DNA of 64,000 bases from Eudorina sp. 2006-703-Eu-15 (taxonomy: Eukaryota; Chlorophyta; Chlorophyceae; Chlamydomonadales; Volvocaceae). Made by a program: the position numbers and the translations under genes. Position 1 is the first letter of the stretch, and each line of letters begins with the position of its first letter. The notes beneath the pieces are model-generated. The model made no database searches. It was not told the origin of the DNA and was given only the letters and a program-made list of their open reading frames with translations. The stretch is from the NCBI GenBank assembly GCA_003117195.1, contig BDSI01000187.1, forward strand, positions 1 to 64,000, given 5' to 3'. Positions 1-12,300 of the stretch are shown here, piece after piece.

Positions 1-3000
1 CCGTGCCGCCCAGTCCCCAGCCGCCGTCGCCTGCGCCGCCCAGCCCACAGCTTCCGTCGCCAACGCCGCCCAGTCCGCAGCCTCCGTCTCTATTGCCGCC
101 CAGTCCGCAGCCTCCGTCGCCCGTGCCGCCCAGTCCGCAGTCGCCGTCGCCTGCGCCGCCGTCACCTGTGCCGCCGTCACCAGCGCCCCCCAGTCCGCAG
201 CCGCCGTCACCATCGCCGCCCAGTCCGCAGCCGCCGTCTCCTCCGTCGCCTGCTCCGCCGAGCCCACAGTCTGTGCCATTTCGTCCACCGCTGCCATCAC
301 AAGCGCCGCCCAGCCCTGTTCCGCCTTCGCCTGTGCCGCCCAGTTCGCACCCGCCGTCGCCTGCGCCACCGTCGCTTGTGCCGCCGTCGCCAATTCCTTC
401 GAGCCCAGTGGCCCCGTCATCACCGCCACCAAGCCCACCGCCACCCTCGCCTGACCCGCCAACGCCTCTTCCGCCCAACCCTGTGCCACCCAGCCCGCTG
501 CGGCCATCACTTACGTCGCCCAGCCCAGTTCCGCTGTCGCCGCGACCACCCAGTCCTCAGCCGTCCCCCTTACCTTCACCGCCCGGCCAGAGTCCACCGC
601 AACCGCCACCACCCACGCCATCAATACCACCGCTGCCGTCACCTTCGCCGCCCAGCCCGGCGCCGCCATCGTCTGTGACTCCGGCCCTTGCGCCTCCATT
701 ACTACCGCCACCGAGCCGCCCAATCCGCAGTCCGCAGCCGCCCAGCCCGCAGACACCGTCGAGTATGCCGCGAAGTCCGTCTGCTTCGCCTCCGCGACTA
801 TCACCAACGATCCCAACCGAATCACCACCCCATCCACCACCGCCCACGCCCTCAAAGCCTCCATCATCGCCACCACCGCAGACGCCCGCGACGTCTTACC
901 CATCACCTCTGCCGTATACCGCCGCCGTACCGACGACTCCAGAGCAGTCCAACCTTCTCCCACCTCCGCGCCTGCAGCCGACTGCCGCCTCATCCCCATC
1001 TCGCCCGCCGCCCGTCCTAGGCCCAACCGAACCCAACCTAACCACGACGAAACCGCCGTCCCCGCCGCCGTCGCCGCAGCCGCTGCCCCCACCTACCCCA
1101 CAATTGTCACCAACCCAAGTAGACACCACCAAAGACTCGACTGTGCCGGATGCGCCGCCCCCACTGTCGCCAGCGGATCAACTGCCGCTGCCGCCGTTCG
1201 GGCCCGACTGGCCGCCGCCGCCGGACAACCCGGCCGGCTGGTTGCAGCCAACCTTCCCGAACCATCCGCCCCCCTCTCCGGACCTATCAGGTAGGGGGAC
1301 ATAAACGCGCCACCATCGATCGGGGCCGGCTCAGTCGGTGTGCTTTGGTACGAGCGAGCGAGGAACAAACCCACCTGCTGGTTGCAGCTGCCACTGCTGC
1401 ATGACGCAGCAGCAAGGGAATACTCTTATCCGTTGGCCCTGCTGCAGCATGCTAAATCATTCCATGTTGCTGCGTGCTGTTTCCCTACCTTCATTCGATG
1501 GCGCTGCCGCCACTGCCCCCTGCTGCTTCTGGCTCTCTTCCTATCGCATGCATGGCTGCCGTACTGCCGTACTGCAGTAAGATTGTTCATCATCAGCGCA
1601 CCTGATGCTGCTGTCGTCCCTGAGCATCCCTTGATTACCCCTCGCGACCGCCGCTGCAGGCGCCAACTATTCGGTGATGTGCCGGATCGGCAAACAGGGA
1701 TCCACCTTTGTGGATGGCGAGAACTTCCCGTTCGGCCAGTTCAAGAGCAACAACTGCTCCTGTGACGTGTCACCCTTCGGGCTCGTATTTGGCCCCAACG
1801 TCGTTTACAATAACATGTGAGTGGTGGTGGTGATGGTGCATTATTATTGCTTTTTTTATTACTGTATGTTTCACGGAGCTGGTGCCCCAGCAGGGCAAAA
1901 GTAATTCGATGTATGGCATCACGTCGTCTCACGCACATGACACCCCACACAACGTCCCACGCACCTGCAGCACCTACTTCACCTTCCGTCTGGTGCCCAA
2001 GCCCTGCGACTCGAACGTGCAGGCGCCGGGCAACATCTCCATCTGCAAGTGAGTGCGTACATACGTGCCGTGGCGGGGAGCGAGCGGGCGCATGGGGCTT
2101 GCCCCCCTGCTCGCTGTCACGCGCGCACTTCGCCAGCAGCTGCTGTACTATTTACCTCTATCTGATGGCTTGGTGCGAAGCCCGCTGCCGCCGGGCCCGT
2201 CATCCATCCACACATATTCGTGCGATTAATAACCATATCGATCCTGCCATGGCTCGACCTTTCGTTGTTGTGCGGGTCAGACACGCAAGAGCGGAATAAT
2301 AATGATAAGTGCGGTTGCACGAAGCATCCATGTATGCAATCCGTGGACGGATGCAAGCAAGGATAGACGCATGTCAGCGTCCTGCTGACTGGCGTCGATC
2401 GATCGGAGGTCAATGATTCCGCGCACATGGTAGCTAGCTACGGGTCACGTAGGACGGGTCCAGCCCTGTCCCCCGTCGGTTGATTATGGTGCAAGGGCCA
2501 AGCAGTAAGGGGAGTGAGGGGGCATCTATGATGAACGAATACACACATACATGGTCATGCCACCTTATGTTGCTGCTCTCGATCTCCTAGCCTTGGGTTG
2601 GGGTCGATCGCCTTTGAGCGAGGGAGTCCCCCAGTCAACAATCATAGAACAGATATTCAGGTACGTAGGTTGCTTGGCCATCATCCGTTGGAACCACCCC
2701 ACCCCTGCTGATGTTCATTCGATAAATCACGGCATGGCGGTGTGACCCGCGGCGCCGCGGGTCATCGGTGACAGCCGCCTCAACCATACACTTTCTTCCA
2801 CCACACACAGCAAAAGGACTACGCCTGCTGTCATTCAGGAGTAGACTGTATGTCGCTGGAATACGACGTTTGTACGAAACCCGGCGGGCCTAGTGGGACG
2901 GAATCCCGCAAGCATTCCCGGGCGCAGTGCGTGCTGGTCGGTCGGTTGGTCGGTTGGTTGGTGCGACGCTGTCGGTGACATCCATCGTGACTGCTGGGTT

Positions 3001-4359
3001 CTTACACCCGCACCCCGCGCCTGTACACATACAACACATACACGCACCATCCTGCAATGTGCCGTTTGATTTGCCCTGCAGCACGATTCGGTCCGACGTC
3101 AACAAGATTGCCCTGAGGATCGATATGAACGCGACCCGGTGCTGGAAGAACATGTCAACAGTCAATGACGGGATCAACTGGAGGTGGGGAGTGGAGCGGG
3201 CGGGGCGGGGCGGGGCGCGCGCGGCTGCTCAAAGCTATGAAGCTATTGAATGCAATCAATCATTCAGACCTGTTATTAGCTGGTTGTCCTGTGCGCCGTT
3301 TGCGTCCATAGTATTTGTTTTCGCGACGCTTCTTCAACAGCATCACCGAAGGGCACTAGCTAGCCGCGAGACTGGTCGTCTGGGTCACCCGTGGGCACAC
3401 CCGTCGCGCCCTCATACACACCATCCACCACTCCGCACGCCGCCTAGGAAACCCTCCGAAACCCACGTCTACGTAGTAAACCCACGCCTAGGTAACCGGC
3501 AGCCACCCCGGCGCAACGGCCGCGCGGCAGGCAGCCCCTAGATCGCCATCCAGCCAGCCAACCAGCCAGGTGGCGCTGCTGCTCCCCCCGCTTGGCGGGC
3601 ATCCCGCCCCCGCGCTTCCGCCGTCCACAGGGGGGTGCGGTTCTGGAACGACACGGCTGCGATGCCCAACTGGTGGGAGTCCGCCCGTTACGGTGAGCGG
3701 GTCGTGAGCGCGCGCGGCTCACTCGCCATCCAGCAGCTCAGCCGGGTGGGATGCATGGAGGGCGGGTGGCGGGTCCGTCGGCGGATGCATGGCCCGCCGG
3801 TCGCGTGGTCGCGTTGCGCCTCGAGCGATCTCGCTGCGACCCGCGGGACACATATACACAATTGGTGCCTGGTTTGGGTCGGGCGGGTCTCTTATCTAAA
3901 CACACATACAGTGACGACCTGCTAGATGGAGCTGATCGATCCCCGCGGCTGCCAGCCCTGTCCTGCTGCGTGATCCACGCACGCACACGCCCCACATGCC
4001 GTACTCCGCACCCGTACATGCTTCCGTGCACCCCACACGCACCCACCAGCGCGCGCCCTACCTGCCTTCGTTCCCACGTGCGTGCCTGCACGCCTACCCC
4101 CTGCCCCGCGCTTGCATGCGACTGATATCGTCATCTATCATCAGGCACCTCCCCGGACGGTCGGCACATTGAGCTCTTCATCTTCAGCCTAAAAAAGACG
4201 ATGGACTACACCCAAGGCTCATTCCTCATCTCGGCGTGCTCCGGCCGGACCAGCTTCGCCTCCATGTGCAAGCGCTCTGACCAGGGCATGTGCCTCTACG
4301 CGTTCGTGGACACGCCCGACCACCGCTTCGTGACGGTGTGTAGAGCCTTGAGTCTGTAG
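1..4359 (+). CDS. Pherophorin-like gene A, 5' truncated by the window
   Basis: Exons by GT/AG and phase: (3)-1290 Pro-rich linker, 1660-1816 C1, 1971-2048 C2, 3082-3183 C3, 3631-3692 C4, 4145-4359 C5 and C6 fused, stop TAG. The linker (at least 430 residues) is built on PPSPxPPSP units and ends in a non-repetitive stretch with FGPDW and GWLQP. The C domain has the paralog landmarks: CSCDVSPFG, then TYFTFRL, then [12 protein letters not shown] and [14 protein letters not shown] near the end. Sequons such as NAT, NMS and NDT suggest N-glycosylation. From family knowledge the product is an extracellular-matrix hydroxyproline-rich glycoprotein; the leader and N domain lie upstream of the window. 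Unlike C and D, exons C5 and C6 are joined without an intron. No TGTAA-type polyadenylation signal is obvious just after the stop. Family call firm; exact function unknown. Confidence 0.82.
3..1290 (+). repeat. Pro/Ser-rich linker coding repeat, gene A
   Basis: In-frame low-complexity coding sequence of the type [15 protein letters not shown], unbroken in frame from position 3 to the donor at 1291. It is more irregular than the rods of C, D and E, with Leu, Val, Thr, Ile and Arg breaking the SPxP pattern, which suggests an older repeat. SP and PP motifs are the usual context for prolyl hydroxylation and arabinosylation in algal wall proteins. Confidence 0.85.
1660..4359 (+). other. C-terminal pherophorin domain exons of gene A
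   Basis: Five exons encode the C-terminal globular domain, joined with phases 1, 2, 2, 2, 1. Split codons rejoin sensibly: G|GC gives Gly before ANYSVMC, AT|C gives Ile before TYFTF, AA|C gives Asn before TIRSD, and AG|G gives Arg before GVRFW. Cysteines at VMC, CSC, KPC, SIC, RCW, SAC, SMC, GMC and VCR match those of the paralogs and are likely disulfide partners. The C2-C3 intron (2049-3081) is the longest and contains a palindrome-bearing repeat near 2.75 kb. Confidence 0.8.
2740..2785 (-). repeat. R2-related element with perfect 22-bp palindrome, gene A intron C2-C3
   Basis: Positions 2742-2763 are a perfect palindrome with half-site TGACCCGCGGC, followed by ATCGGTGACAGCC as in other R2 copies. 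The left half has apparently been replaced by a mirror of the right half. Confidence 0.75.
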
Positions 4360-6474
4360 CCGGCAAGGAACTTTACTCAGGCGGGGATGATGCTGAAGTA
4401 CATTGAGCTACAGGGATGATGCCACATTGAGCTACAGGGATGGTGCAAATCGTAGAACGTACGTCAGTGCAATGCAGTCATGGTAGTCCGTCGGAGTTCT
4501 ATGAAAACATTCGCGGCCGCGGCCTGGGCGGAGGTTGGCTGGAGCCTGCACATACATACGCATGTCGCGGCCGCAGCTTCGTTGGCCTGAGTTTGCCTGC
4601 GTGAGGACGTAGGCGGAGGTTGGCTTCCGCAGTATCACTGTATCGGCAGCTTTGGCAGGATTGCCACGCTTGGCTCTTGGAAACGGCGCAGCAGCAGCTC
4701 AGATGCGCTTCCGTGCGTGCAAACTTCGCGCGGCGAGCTCCCGCAGTGATGATGGCGCAGTGGAGCAGCTTGCAGGTAGGTCCACAATCTACCTACCTGG
4801 ATTATTACGCGCAATCCGATTCCGCTGCTCGCGTTCCCTTCCGGAAGGTGCAAGTTCGGAACCATGGGCTTTGGGCGTTTGTAGCTAGCTTGGCAGGGCT
4901 TCAGCGAGGGTGCTGTGGGTGCAGGATGCGCGGGGGGAGGCGCGGGGGCCGGGAAGGCAGGGGGGCGGGGCTTACACTGCTTGCTTGCCGCCTTCCTTAT
5001 GGAAAATAGAAATCAGAATCCGTAGAACATGCTGTCAACTCTGTTTATCTCCTGCCTGGAGCACACGGAAAAAATGCATGTCGTACAGTAAGTACGAGCG
5101 GAGTGGTGCGCAGGGTTTGGCGCCAGTTACGGTGCCCTTGGCCGCTGCCGAGGCGCGTAGGTGTGTGTGACGACGGCGCATCGGCGCCTTGCCGCGCGCC
5201 GGGGTTTTATAACCATGCCACGTGTTGGTTCAGGCGATGAAGTATGAACTGGGTTTGGATTTTGCCCGAGGTCCGAGGTCCTAGGCCCGGGTCCGAGGGC
5301 CCGGGCGGCGCCTCTCTGCCGGCTTTTGCCATTCATGCTTGATAGGAAGGCTAATGCATGAGTCCGGTGCATTTCTTTGGTGCAGAGCTGACGTACCCCC
5401 GCAGATGTCTTGCTTGTGCTCTATCTATGGCCGTCGTTCCTCGTACCATGATTCTTTGTTGGCGTCGTGCTTTGCCGCAGCGTGCTCATGGGCACCGGTG
5501 GTGCAGTCGTGTGCGGTGGATGGATTCGTCGTTTGATGTGTTCCTTTCGTGTGCTGCTTGCTTGCTGTTCAAGGCGCTTTGCGGCTACAATTATTCGGGA
5601 CCGCTCTTCCTACCTTTTAGTACGTATTCTCTCCCCCACTTGCTTCACGTGCGCGACTCGCGTGTAGGTCGGTGACTTATTGTTTACCTTACCTGTCTGC
5701 GTCAGGAGTGTCGATAACGCCGTTGTATATGTGCGTGCTTCGGCTGTCATGTGTCGCTGCGAATGCGATAGCACGCAGGGCTATCGACCGCTTTAGAAAT
5801 GCAGAAGAGAGCAGCAGTCGCGTCGCGTTGCTAGCTAACAAGCAACCTCTCGATCGCTTGGCCGTTGTTGCCTCTTGCTGGCGGGTCTGTGTATGAAAGA
5901 GCGAGACGTATTGACATGGGTTGCCGGAAAACCGTAGACAAGAGTTTGAGTAGACAGGGTTGGTATTCCTGCGCTGCTGTGGAGGCTCCGCTGCTGTGCT
6001 ATCCGAGAGCTGCAGCGGTGTTGCTGATCGGGACAACGTGCGTGTTGGGGTTTTGGCATGCCGTCAAAGTGAGATGGTCGGCGAAATCACGGCAGCACCG
6101 TAGTGTGGAAGTACGGCAATATGGTGCCATAGTCGGGCAATAAATTTACTTGGCAGTGCAACAATACAACGACAGTACATACGACAATGAGTGGTACGAC
6201 AGCATGGTAGTCCGGCAACAGGCTTGTGGCACATAGGGTCGAATCGAGTGTGGTGACTGCCGGCTTTAGCACGCACTACTGCCGGTGGACATATCTTCGT
6301 TCCACGCCATTCACACGCTCCCTCCCCGCCAAGTGATTCGCTCGGCGGGTCTGATGCGGTTTCCGGGGGAGGCAATCCTGGCGCGCTGGTAACCTGGTGT
6401 GTTGGGCGGTATGGCTGCATGACCCTCCCCGCGGGTGATGGAGGATGGGTGCGCAGTCCGTGCTTGGTGCGGGT

Positions 6475-6550
6475 TGATGAGATGAGGCGCCTACGAGCTA
6501 TCTGGGCCCGTTGGAACGCCCGGTCGGGACCAAGGGTTCACCTTGTAACA
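6475..6550 (+). repeat. Dispersed repeat R3, copy 1
   Basis: The stretch starting GATGAGGCGCCTACGAGC and ending near AAGGGTTCACCTTGTAAC recurs at 23935-24010 with five mismatches in 68 aligned bases (6481-6548 against 23941-24008). A shortened third copy of its right half lies at about 23695-23735. Identity of the parent element is unknown; it could be a transposon end or a SINE. Confidence 0.7.
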
Positions 6551-7312
6551 GTTCCATATTGTCCAGCAGTGTGTTTTTGCGTGTTGTCGGGTGCGCTTTA
6601 TTTGGACACTCCAAGCTAGCCGGAGCACCAGTGAGTGAAGTTGCCCGCCGAAACGCCGCGGCTACCAGCCAAACAAGTAATAGGCAGTGTTTGTATCTTA
6701 TTTTGGTCGCCATAGACGAAAGGCAATGACTTCCGAGCTTGCCTTTCGTTGGCGGGTGGACGAAGGGCCCCTCCGGGCCTGTCGTCATCTGTTCGTCCAA
6801 CCGGACGAACGGGACGAACGCTTGGAAACCGATCGAGGCAGCAGCATAAAAACGATTTGCTGGACTTCAATTCTTCTGCGCTCGACAAAATGCATCATCG
6901 CTCGTTGTGTTGGGAGTTCCTTGACCGTGTGCGTGGTACGGCAAAGGTTGTAACATCTTCGCTCCGCCATGGTCGGTATTACGCCACGCCAAAGCCCATG
7001 TTTCGCACCAGGTCGTTAACACAGGCTAAATCTAAAGGGTTTGTGTTTGACGGACGACCTGGTGGATCTTCGGAACCTTTCCGTCGCTCTCGTTTGGCTG
7101 GTGGACGTCTGATACCACTGGCTGCCCTGCCGAAGGTGGTGGACATTGCCGAACACCCGCTCTCCCCGGGGGCGTGGTGCTGGGACACATCGCTGTGGGG
7201 AACCCGCTGCTTCCGGAGGACCTGCCTAGCGCATTTGCTCCCAGAGCTGGTGGACTGCAGCGAGCTGCAAACGGCCGGGCAACTACTGATTCGAGCGGGG
7301 GAGGCGCTCCGG

Positions 7313-7377
7313 TATACACCGTTGATCCTTTTGACGGGGTCTGCGGTAACGTTCATTCGCTCATTCAATCGTTCATT
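7313..7377 (+). mobile_element. LINE-like 3' end (family R1)
   Basis: GGTATACACCGTTGATCC, a GGGGTCTGCGG-type block and GTAACGTTCATTCGCTCATT form the same terminus seen in reverse at 13524-13615 and 19916-20010. A terminus followed by short CATT-like repeats is typical of non-LTR retrotransposons. Only the end is recognisable here; the sequence to its left has no reverse transcriptase motif that I can see. Confidence 0.5.
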
Positions 7378-9375
7378 ACCTGTGTTGATTGTAGAGGTTG
7401 CTGTCCTTACTAACTTTGAAGCTGCTGACAATGCCGCGAGGCGGAAACCATGCCGACGGTGGAAAGAACGCAGCTAGTGCAGCAAAGAAGGACGAAGAGA
7501 CATTTGTTGACCTTAGTCATTCGGTTGGACGTCATGCCGTAGCGTTTCGTTCGACGCCCGACAGTACGGCGGTGCCAGCCAACCAAGCGCGGAGATATTT
7601 TTGACGCAATATCGTTCATACGTATATATATATATATATATATTGAGCAGGTCAATTTAACATGCCTTGAGCTCCCTTTTTTGCGGCTAGCGGCAGCTGG
7701 TGCGGCAGAGTCAGTCGGTTGATTGTAATCACCTGGAGCCTCCTTCAGTCTGACGTTTGATGAGTTATCCCTGCCCCTATGTAAGTTCAAAGCTAATTGA
7801 GGATTGCCAGGCGCATCTGCCGCATAGTTGATGACGTGCAAAAGTAAATGCATATTTGCAGCAAGGTGATCGGATCACCCATGGTACGACTCTAAAACGA
7901 GAATATGTAAACAATCAAGTATATATGGAAATGGATAAAAAATCAACTTTTATGCCCGGAAGGGTGAAACGTATTTATAAGCATAGTTGTTAATGGACAC
8001 ACATGCATCGAGTGCATTTTATTCTATAATTTGAATCATTACCGTAATGTCTGTATGATGGAGGTGGCAAGCCTGGAATCATCAATTTCGGTAATACAGG
8101 TAAGCCCCGAAGTTACTGCCAGACCTCCATGCCCTTTCGATCGATATTCAAATTTGCAAAACATGTTTATAAAATATTTACTCAAATCTACCTGCAACGA
8201 TACCAAACCCTAACCTGCCGAAAAGCTCAATGTACAGTAAGCAAGTTCTGTCATCAATGTACTACAAGTCGCCGCAGATTTCAAGCACATCTCAGTATAC
8301 ACGTACCAATTGGAGGTATTATGTGAGCTGCACTGACCATTTGCTACGTTCACAGCCTGTTGCGTACGGACCACGTCTGACCACGCTTTTCCCTAACACA
8401 TGCCGTTGCGCATATTTGACATGAAATACATGATTGCATACGTTGGCCTTTACATACTGGTACAACATGCGGACGATGCAACGAAGAAACACGAACAGCT
8501 CACACACGCGTGGGTGGTTGTACGGCATGGAAGTCGCTTCGTAATCGCCAGCTTTGCACGGCATAAATGCCATGCCGTTCTATATATCATATCTGTTATT
8601 GTGTATGTGCCATGTTTCGGTGACTCGATAGTCACTGAGCTACCATCTTGCGACTCTTCGTGTCCTGAACGCGGTCCCCAAGCCGGTAGCACAGCGCACG
8701 TAGGCATACTCAGATATTTGAATACATTGTGGAAGAACATTGCTACCTTGTGACTATCTGCAACGGTGAGCTTCATAAAATCGTTCGGTAAAGGCGAAAT
8801 AAGATTTCATCTCGGGTGCGTTGGATCCCCGAGCCAGCCCTGGTTTATGATTTTGCCTTGGAAAGGTTTATACCTGAGCCGATATATGGTATCGATTTGC
8901 GGCAATGGAAAGCCTCCGCGCCCACCGCAAATCATCATCTCGCTTTCGAGCTCTATATCATCTTCAATGAATATCTGTAATGACGTATAGGTTTACTGTT
9001 AGGATGTCAATATCGGGCTGGCATTTCTCGGCCGCGATTTGTGGGATGGCTGCACAGCTTGCGTGTATCATAGGATTGCAGCACCAAAAGCTGTGATTAT
9101 TTCAAAAGGTTAACTTTACTATCAATCTTTACCTACAAAACTATTAACAGGTGAATCTCAATCTAAAGTTCATTCCTGGCCTGTCTACGAGAGCTGCGTG
9201 GTGCTCCCATTTACTACTTACCCAACGTCCGCTTGACCTCGATCTGTCGCCCAGGACTGCACTGCTGGCATCGGTGGCGGGCGACGGCACCGCAGCGTGT
9301 GCACCTCTGCTGGCTGACCAGGCTCTTGGCCCCGGCCGCTGGGCCCCGTCATTTGCAACGGCTGCGGGGCCTGAC

Positions 9376-12300
9376 ATGGAATCCTCTTCCACCAGCCCGC
9401 CAGGGGCCTGCAACTGCCCCAGTACCCCCCACGGCGCCAGCGCTTCCCGCAATGCCTCTTCGACCGCAACTCAACGCAACGGCCTCCGAGGCCTCGATTG
9501 CGACCATTGTGCGGCCGTACCCGTACCCGTACCCGGCTGCTTCTGTGACGCATCGACGAGGTATGCGCGGCAACAGCACCTGCACCAGAAGCACCACCAG
9601 CGGCACCACCAGCACCAGCGGCCACGCCGCAGCTACCTTCAATACGGAGCCCTGCGAGTTCCCGTGCTGCTGTTGTTGCTCTGGGGGAGCGGCTGGGGTG
9701 TCGCTGGGCAAGCGAACCCGCGCCCGGCCAAGTCGGCCAAAGCCGCCAAGTCGCCACCACCTCCAGTGCCCATGACACCCCCGTATTCGCCCTGGTTGTT
9801 TTCATGTAAGTTGCTAGGGGCCGCCGCTAGGGGCCGGTTGCGGACACGTACTGGGTTGTCATGATGGGTTGCGGGGGGCGTGCGCACTGATGGTGCCAGC
9901 AGGGGCTTGGCCCCGCAAATCGCAGTTGGAATAGGAGATGTGGGGTTGGAGCCTGCCTGTTCTGCCTGTTGAGGGTCGAACCTGGCATGCAGGCATGGGA
10001 TGGCAGGAGCCGCTGAGCAGGTGCTCCGCCGCGCAGGCGTTCGCGCCCCCTGTTGCGGAGGACGCAGCGCACGATCGTCTATGTGCGTGCACGTGTGAGC
10101 TTGCGTGCGTAGCACAAAAGAAACAAGAGAAGAAAAACTACTGAACTAGGGTTGGGCCTTTCCGCAACGAACGACACTAACCGCCTCTGCCTTTGTGCCT
10201 GCCATCTATCTGCAGCTCCGCCTACGGACTTCGGGACGCCGAATTGCTCCATGCACTACATCAATGCCAGGACGCCGGGGGCCTCCCAACTGGGGTTCAC
10301 CCTGCCTGACGTGGGCGGAATGTTCTTCCCGAGCGCCTTCAGGTCAGTCACAAAACAACCGGTCAGCCAGTACCCCTCAGTCAGCCAGTACCCCTCAGTC
10401 AGCCAGTACCCCTCAGTCAGCCAGTACCCCTCAACATCCATGCATCCCGCGTGACGGTGCGGTGTGTGCGATGGATGTGACGCGGCCCTGTACCCAATGG
10501 AGCAAACCCCACCTGGGGTTGATGGGGGCAATTGTAGTGGTTCTGGAGTGATCCGAGATCGGTAGCATCAGCTTGCAAGCGTCTTTAGTTACAACCGTTC
10601 AAAAACATATTGCAATAAGGGGCTGAGGGCGGCAATGAGCGGCTCAACAGCACGTGGCGGGATGCACATGACCACTGCACATCAGCACGAAAGGGGGGGG
10701 GTTCCGCCGAATAGTGTGATGCCGCTGCTGGCTCCTGGTGCTCTGTACTATCCAGCAGCCGACCCATCGATCCGTTGACGCTGGCGCTTTCTATCTGGTG
10801 GCTATCAATCCTTTCGCCTTTGTATTCAGCACGTGCGTCCCCAACATCCGTGCCTCCCCCCTCCCTCCCGCCGTGTGTGTGTATGTGTATGTGTATGTGC
10901 ATGCCCCCACAGCTTCCCGCCCGAGTCAACGGGCCTGGACTGCAGCTGCGCCACATCGCCGTACAACCTCATGTGGGGTGCGGATGCGCAGATCGGCGCG
11001 CGGCGATTCTACGCTTTCCGCCTGGATTCGAACCCAGGCGCCCCGCCGGCGGCCCGCCCGCCCAGCGCGCTGGTGATACAGCTGGACCCCGAGCGCGCGT
11101 CCGACTGCTACGGCCTCGATGCCACGGACTCGGTGTACCCGGGCAGCTCCGGACCGGACTTCACCGGCGGGGCGTGGTTCCGCCCAAAGGTCCTGGCCAA
11201 CGCCGCCAGCGTGGTCGGCATCCCCGTCCGAGCCTCATTGGGTAAGTATGATCGTACGGCCGTACGGCACTATTAAAGGCACCTCACCGCTGTGCCAGTC
11301 TTCTGTGGGCACTATCCCTTTCCGACCCACCCTTTGTGTTTGCCTTTCCTTTAGGCGCCTGGATTTATTATCTCTTTGACTCCCTCCTGTCTTCCTCTGG
11401 GCAAGCATAGGGTCAGGTGCACCTCGTGGTTATGTTGTTGTGGTTGTTGCTGTTGCTGCTGCTGTGATTCTCACCGAAAATGGTCCCGTGTCGCTTCCGC
11501 CACCGCCGCCCGCCCGCCACCGTCGCCGCCGCCTGCCCGCCACCGTCGCCGCCGCCCGCCCGCCACCGTCGCCGCCGCCGCCGCCACCCGCCGCCGCGGC
11601 TGTGGTAGGGTACTCCGCTGCGTCGGACTTGTTGGAGCTGACCCTCAACCTGGAGGAGCTTCGGAGCCGCCTGCCTCCGGCGGTGGCGGGCTCCGGAACC
11701 AGTGACCCGCAGCTGTCGGCCGACCCGCTGGCCGATGGGGCGTTCCTGCTGGGCAAGTGCGGCGGCTTCGCGATGCGCCGCGTCTGCACGGTGAAGCCGA
11801 TGGGCGACAGCAGTCAGATCGTGACGTGCCTCGTGGCCTTCGCGTGGCCGAAGCCTGCGGCGTCGCCGCCGCCGCCGCCGCCGCCGCGGGGGTCGACGAC
11901 GGCGGGCACGATACGGCCGCAACGGACGTTGCTGCAGCAGGATGCGAGCGGCGGCATCAGCAGCCCACCGCCGGCAACTGTCTGCTACAGCCGCTACAAC
12001 CCCGACTTGATCCTGGTGCAGGATATGGATTTGGCTCCCTTCCCGCCGTCGCCGCCGCCGCCGTTGCCGCCACCACCACCGCCGTTGCGGCCGCCGCCGT
12101 CCCCGCGGCCATCGCCGCCGCCACCAGCGCCGACGCCGCCGCCTCCTCGCGGAGCCAAGCCACCGCCGTTAGTTCTGCCTCCGCCGTCGCCGCCGCCTCG
12201 TTTGCCACCGTCCCCTCCGCCGCCGCCACCGCCACCGCCACCACCGCCGCCGCCATCCCCTCCACCGCCGCCGCCACCCTCCCCCCCACCGCCGTCCCCA

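Larger units (their letters stand above)
4360..9375. other. Spacer between genes A and B, no supported gene
   Basis: Nothing here shows a coherent protein domain or an exon chain. Contents: a short tandem duplication of a TACATTGAGCTACAGGGATG-type unit around 4396-4442; GC-rich self-complementary sequence near 5270-5310; a dispersed repeat (R3) at 6475-6550; a LINE-like 3' end with CATT-type tail at 7313-7377; an (AT)n run at about 7622-7643; and an AT-richer block at roughly 7.85-9.15 kb directly before gene B, where promoter and 5' untranslated sequence would be expected. Confidence 0.6.

Noticed and set aside
2811..2870. Possible extra exon in gene A after CACACACAG ([10 protein letters not shown])
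   Set aside because: B, C and D join C2 directly to C3, and A's C2 and C3 rejoin in phase 2 (AA|C) without it.
6749..7477. 242-codon + strand open frame before gene B
   Set aside because: Basic, low-information composition, no recognised domain, and it runs through the R1 LINE-like end at 7313.
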